NCBI GenBank assembly: GCA_917880885.1 | Contig: OU862909.1 | Location: 35,276,405 to 35,340,404, forward strand | Source of the DNA: Limnephilus marmoratus | Taxonomy: Eukaryota; Arthropoda; Insecta; Trichoptera; Limnephilidae | Direction of reading: 5' to 3' | Length of the DNA: 64,000 nt | In this document: in pieces, positions 60,441 to 64,000 of the stretch | Position numbering within the stretch: position 1 is the first letter of the stretch | Layout of the letters: every line of letters starts with the position of its first letter | Notes under the pieces: model-generated | The model's input: only the letters and a program-made list of their open reading frames with translations | What the model was told of the DNA's origin: nothing | Database searches by the model: none | Translations under genes and position numbers: made by a program

Positions 60441-61045
60441 AAGGCTGATAGAGATATCGAAAGAAGGGTAAATGCCGGTAACTAGGACTGAATGCTGTTG
60501 GCGCTAATAAAAAACTGTCAAAAAAAGCGAAGCTAGCAGTCCACAATGGAGTCCTGGTACCTACCCTGATGTATGGCAGTGAGGCATGGAACTGGCAGAG
60601 GAAGGATGAAAGTAAACTGAATGCTGTTGAAATGAGATCCCTGAGACGTATGTGTGGTAAAACCATGTATGATCGTGTTAGAAATGTGGATATCCGCAAA
60701 GAATGTAAGGCTGATGTAAGTATAATGAGCAAAATTAAGAAAGGGACCCTCAGATGGTTTGGGCACGTAGAGCGAATGAGCGAAGAAAGTAGAGTAAAAA
60801 GAATATATGATGCAAATGTGAATGGTAGAAGAAGTCGGGGACGCCCGAGGAAGACATGGCACGATCAAGTGAATCAGATACTTGAGACGGGCCATGTCAA
60901 AAGTCAGAATAATAGAAGAGTATGTATGAGACGATGTATGAATGTGAGTGAGGCAAAGAGTGTGTGCCAAGACCGAGTTGTTTGGCGGTCCGTCCTCTCT
61001 GCCTACCCCTGCGGGGAAACGGCTTGATGGTTAGTTAGTTAAAAA
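60436..61045 (+). pseudogene. RTE-type LINE ORF2 C-terminus
   Basis: Frame 60569-61027 (152 codons) reads MYGSEAWNWQRKDESKLNAV, then RSLRRMCGKTMYDRVRNVDI, LRWFGHVERMSEESRVKRIY, GRRSRGRPRKTWHDQVNQIL, and ends CQDRVVWRSVLSAYPCGETA. Upstream, KADRDIERRVNAGN is out of frame. It is a widespread arthropod RTE-like C-terminal region of undefined function after the polymerase. The reverse transcriptase core is missing. Confidence 0.88.
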
Positions 61046-61929
61046 ATATATATATATCAATTCAATCACTCGTCTCCACTGACCACACTCCTTACGTCGC
61101 GACGGTATCACGCGAATCGTGTGCTGTTTCTGATGTTACCGTGCTGCTAGAATGAGACCGAGTACTTATCACGTGATCCGCTAGTCTATACCATACTACT
61201 TACTAGTTGCGACATGTGATGGAAAAATATTTTGTGTTGTTTTTAAATGAAAAAAAAAATATCATTGCAAAATGACATCTGCATTTTGTACTCCAAATAT
61301 GCTCAGGAATCCGTGGTTAAAAACCTTTGGGTATGATGAGTTGTTACACCTTGTATTCACTATGAGCTTGGATAAGCAAATTAAATTATGAATTCCTTTA
61401 CGTTGTTTTAATAGTTGAGAAACGTTTTTCATTCCTCTAGCATCGAATACACGTAGTAATTAATCATATTTCAGTTTAGCCGTAAATTAAAGAATGACCA
61501 GCAATCCGTCTCGGTGGCGAAGTAAACCCAAAAAGTTACACAGAAGTGACCTTACGTCGGTTCTACACTGTAATTACCTCCACGCTTATTTATGGCATCG
61601 TGCTTCTACCTCTATTTGGGGCAATTTGTAATTTGAGGTATTTTATTGGTGTTGCTTTTCTCACTTTTCTCTAAAAATGCTTTAAAATACATTTAATGTA
61701 ATAATACGGGCGTGATCAAGATAAATGTGCACGGTGTGTACAGTATAAGCTATAATGTTCAATTCATGGAAGGAGTCAACCATGTTAAGAACAGGTAATG
61801 GGTATTATATGATCGCCAGAACTTCAGGTGTTTTCGAAGCTACTGAAGAGAATCAGGGAATCAAGGAGAGCACATATTGTATTGCCTATGATATGTCTTA
61901 ATCACACTTTTCTTATTGGATTAACATTA
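61046..61929. other. Unassigned
   Basis: 61070-61210 is moderately GC-rich (TACGTCGCGACGGTATCACG) without a relative. The rest is AT-rich. Confidence 0.4.
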
Positions 61930-62655
61930 TTCGAATCATTGTGGCCTCACAGGTTAAGTATCTGGGACATATCCTAACCGAAGACATGAAGGATATAGAA
62001 GATATGGAACGACAAAGAAGAGCAATTAACATACGGGCCGGAATGCTCTCAAGGCGGTTCTACCACTGTAGCGAAGATGTCAGAAAATTACTATTCAAAA
62101 CATACTGTTCTGCCCGGTACACGTCTGAACTGTGGACACAATACCCAGCAGCGCAATGGGACAAACTGAGAGTGTGCTACAATAACGCATACAGGCAACT
62201 TATGCAACTTCCGAGGTTCTGCAGTGCCTCCACGATGTTCACCGAGGGGAGGGTGCACTCTTTCCCAGCCTTACTTCGCCACCGACTAGCCAGCTTCTGG
62301 AGCAGGATACGAACTTCAACCAATATCATTGTCGTGGCTGCATCCGAGTGGCTCAGTTCCCCAATAAATGAGCGATGGATGCAGATGATGAGACGACCTC
62401 CATGATGGACGATCCCAAAATATCTTTTTATTTTTAATTCTATCTACTTATTATTTATTTTAATTTTATGCTTATTTTTTGTTAGTTGTGTGATGAATTT
62501 TGTTTTCATTTTATGTTTTAATTAGGTACTTTATTACCTAATATTTAAACTTTTTTTCTTTCTTTTATAGTTGTTTATGTAATATGGCAGACTGGGATTG
62601 CACTACCCTCCCAGTCCTGCTGGAATAAAAACTTAAATAAAAATAAAATAAAATA
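61930..62655 (+). pseudogene. LINE ORF2 C-terminus fragment with 3' UTR
   Basis: Frame 61941-62405 reads SQVKYLGHILTEDMKDIEDM (RT block 7 and thumb start), FYHCSEDVRKLLFKTYCSAR and YNNAYRQLMQLPRFCSAST. The (V)KYLGHI...F.TYC layout is that of an RTE-related LINE distinct from the 49-kb and 60-kb families. About 240 nt of UTR follow, with CTCCCAGTCCTGCTGG and an AAATAAAATAAAATA tail. 5'-truncated. Confidence 0.78.
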
Positions 62656-62919
62656 AAAAAAATTGTACACCAATCTGTCATCAAACCAAGGGACGAATCG
62701 CTTTTAGGAAGATAAATAATCTGATCAAATCCTTGGAGGTACCTACTATGTGTACCGCCCATCGTAAAAATTTTGCTTTTGCTTTCCAAAATACGACCAA
62801 GAAAATATTATACATCATTATTAAAATATATATCAGGATTAAATAACATGCGTTCCCAATACCTAAATTTCTCTAAATAAACAATAAACAGTCTTAATTC
62901 ACTTCTTCTAACACAGCAA
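62656..62919. other. Unassigned
   Basis: No features recognised. Confidence 0.35.
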
Positions 62920-63060
62920 ACTTATTTTGTGGCACCATTATTAGAGCCGCCAAAGCTGACTTCTTCAGGTTTTTTTTTCTTCATTTCTGTCAAAACCCTG
63001 AAGAAGTCAACTTTGCTGACAAAACATGTCGGTTTTATAAACAATAAAAGTGGTAAAAAC
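62920..63060 (+). mobile_element. Penelope ends: inverted fragment and mutated hammerhead
   Basis: 62991-63037 keeps CAAAACC, CUGAAGA, GUCAAC-UUU-GCUGAC and CAUGUC then GGUUUUA, but GAAA is AAAA, so the invariant G12 is lost and cleavage is not expected. 62945-62972 is an inverted partial copy (GCCAAAGCTGACTTCTTCAG). CAGCAAACTTATTTTGTGGC at 62922 is the complement of the ORF-start-like sequence seen after other ends. Confidence 0.75.
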
Positions 63061-63089
63061 CAAGTAATTTATTAATTTCAGTCGTAATT

Positions 63090-63456
63090 CAATTTGGGAG
63101 GCGGGTATGGGTACCGCTGTCTCGGGAACCATTTATTGGATAACCAACACGTCTGCCATAGGTCACCCCAAGTGGTTCGTTAAGTTTGGTGACTTAGCAA
63201 GGGTGCGTGGGTTCATGGAGTTGGGTTTGTTCGGGTCTTGGCTGTGGCAGTGGGAGGAATGGATTCATACGTCTGTCACTCCTGAACGTACTCCTAATAT
63301 ACTTTTTATTTCCAGAACTTCCTCTCCTTCCTTTCTTCAAAAGACGCTCCACACAGCATCCTCAAAGATGACATAGGCCCTGTGAAGAATTACTTTTCTA
63401 TTAAAGAATTAATTCTCATGGCTTCCTGTGTGGAACTTATGTAAAAAAAAAAAACT
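63090..63456 (+). mobile_element. LS SINE, near full length
   Basis: Head starts CAATTTGGGAGGCGGGTATG, followed by GGGAACCATTTATTGGATAA, a partial middle block (GGGAGGAATGGATTCATACG, CACTCCTGAACG) and the tail (CTCCACACAGCATCCTCAAA, then TCCTGTGTGGAACTTATG, then 12 A). A 25-bp insertion disrupts the inner hairpin of the tail. Confidence 0.85.
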
Positions 63457-63487
63457 CAAATGACCTCCCAGGTAAGTATGGTCCTGA

Positions 63488-63805
63488 TTTTTTTTTTACA
63501 TGAGCTCCACCCAGGAGGAAAATAATTTCCCTCAGGGCCTATATCATCTTTGGGGATGCTGTGTGGAGGGTTTTTTTTAGGAAAAATGAGAGGAGAGTTC
63601 TGGGAAGGAAAAGGGTTTAAGGGGTGGGTAGGAATGTGTCCTGGTCATCCGCCTCCTAGACCTAGACAAACCTCACCCCATGAACCCGGGCACCTCTGCT
63701 AAATCACCAAACGTAGCGAACCACTTAGGGTGACCTATAGCAGAGGTGTTGGTTATCCAATAAAGGTTCCCCGGGCGGCGGTACCCATACCCGCCTCCCA
63801 AATTT
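63488..63805 (-). mobile_element. LS SINE, short form
   Basis: A-tail at 63488-63497 (T on plus), ACATGAGCTCCACCCAGGAG, GGGGATGCTGTGTGGAGGG, GGGTTTAAGGGGTGGGTAGG, ACCTCACCCCATGAACCCGG and the head ending CCCGCCTCCCAAATT. It faces the previous copy tail to tail across about 31 bp. Very similar to the copy at 26459-26793. Confidence 0.85.
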
Positions 63806-64000
63806 TCTGCTTGTACAGAACATCAATAAAACAATACATTAAGTACATTTTATCGCTGCATCGCGTTCATTGTTCAAACATTATACATAATTTAATGTAC
63901 GTGGATGCAATTTTTACCCATGAGTTGTTATAATGGTTTTTATAGTTTTTAGTTAGAAGAAAGATTGCAGTAAATAAAAATTTTATAAATTCGCACATCA
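63806..64000. other. Unassigned end of window
   Basis: AT-rich, no features. Confidence 0.4.

Noticed and set aside
60355..60970. Minus-strand ORFs of 125 and 145 codons
   Set aside because: They are antisense to the RTE C-terminal frame at 60569-61027.

Overview
The window looks like an AT-rich, transposon-dense stretch of an arthropod nuclear genome, most likely an insect. The evidence is the set of element families present: Penelope-like elements (PLEs), RTE-type and Jockey/CR1-type LINEs, mariner, piggyBac, hAT and foldback-like elements, tRNA-derived SINEs, and short TTAGGTTAAG-type runs common in insect DNA. I see no bacterial operon, no rRNA, no functional tRNA and no host gene I can name. 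Nearly all recognisable coding sequence belongs to transposable elements, and only one ORF longer than 200 codons is intact: a 548-codon LINE reverse transcriptase at 32333-33979 (minus).

Layout. 0-9 kb: a degenerate minisatellite, LINE relics on both strands, a hairpin with 83-bp arms enclosing a tRNA-like segment, and two copies of a SINE called LS here. 9-13.4 kb: Penelope debris with hammerhead-ribozyme-like motifs, and a 935-bp TIR element inserted into an older repeat. 13.7-15.2 kb: an unexplained cluster of seven copies of a 14-mer (GTTGCACCCGCGAT) around a 95-codon ORF. 16.1-16.8 kb: a deleted mariner. 18-21 kb: a long inverted repeat, then two Penelope copies head to head. 22-28 kb: LS SINEs, small inverted-repeat elements, RTE fragments and a tRNA-derived SINE. 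28.3-31.3 kb: no recognisable features. 31.3-34 kb: LINE-A, the LINE whose tail the LS SINEs share. 34-37 kb: two foldback-like elements and more SINEs. 37.8-39.5 kb: a LINE relic carrying two younger insertions. 40-46 kb: copies of a 3'-tail-sharing family (M), an 845-bp TIR element, and a piggyBac remnant inserted into an M copy. 46-64 kb: Penelope, RTE, LINE-A and LS fragments, several TIR elements and unclassified dispersed repeats.

How the parts relate. LS SINEs and LINE-A share about 75 nt of 3' end that folds into a nested hairpin, so LINE-A is the likely source of LS retrotransposition enzymes. Penelope copies carry hammerhead-like motifs beside their 3' ends and ORF starts, and two subfamilies differ in stem I sequence but keep it paired. 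Several insertions can be dated relative to each other because the interrupted repeat has an uninterrupted relative in the same window: piggyBac in M, the 935-bp element in repeat D, and hAT plus a 399-bp insert in LINE-B.

Four single-copy, relatively GC-rich islands (about 17.44-17.78, 22.06-22.37, 37.29-37.59 and 51.04-51.29 kb) belong to no repeat I can see. They are the best candidates for host regulatory or exonic sequence. Family names LS, LINE-A, LINE-B, M, M2, D, E and R are labels used only in this annotation. Boundaries of degenerate copies are approximate.
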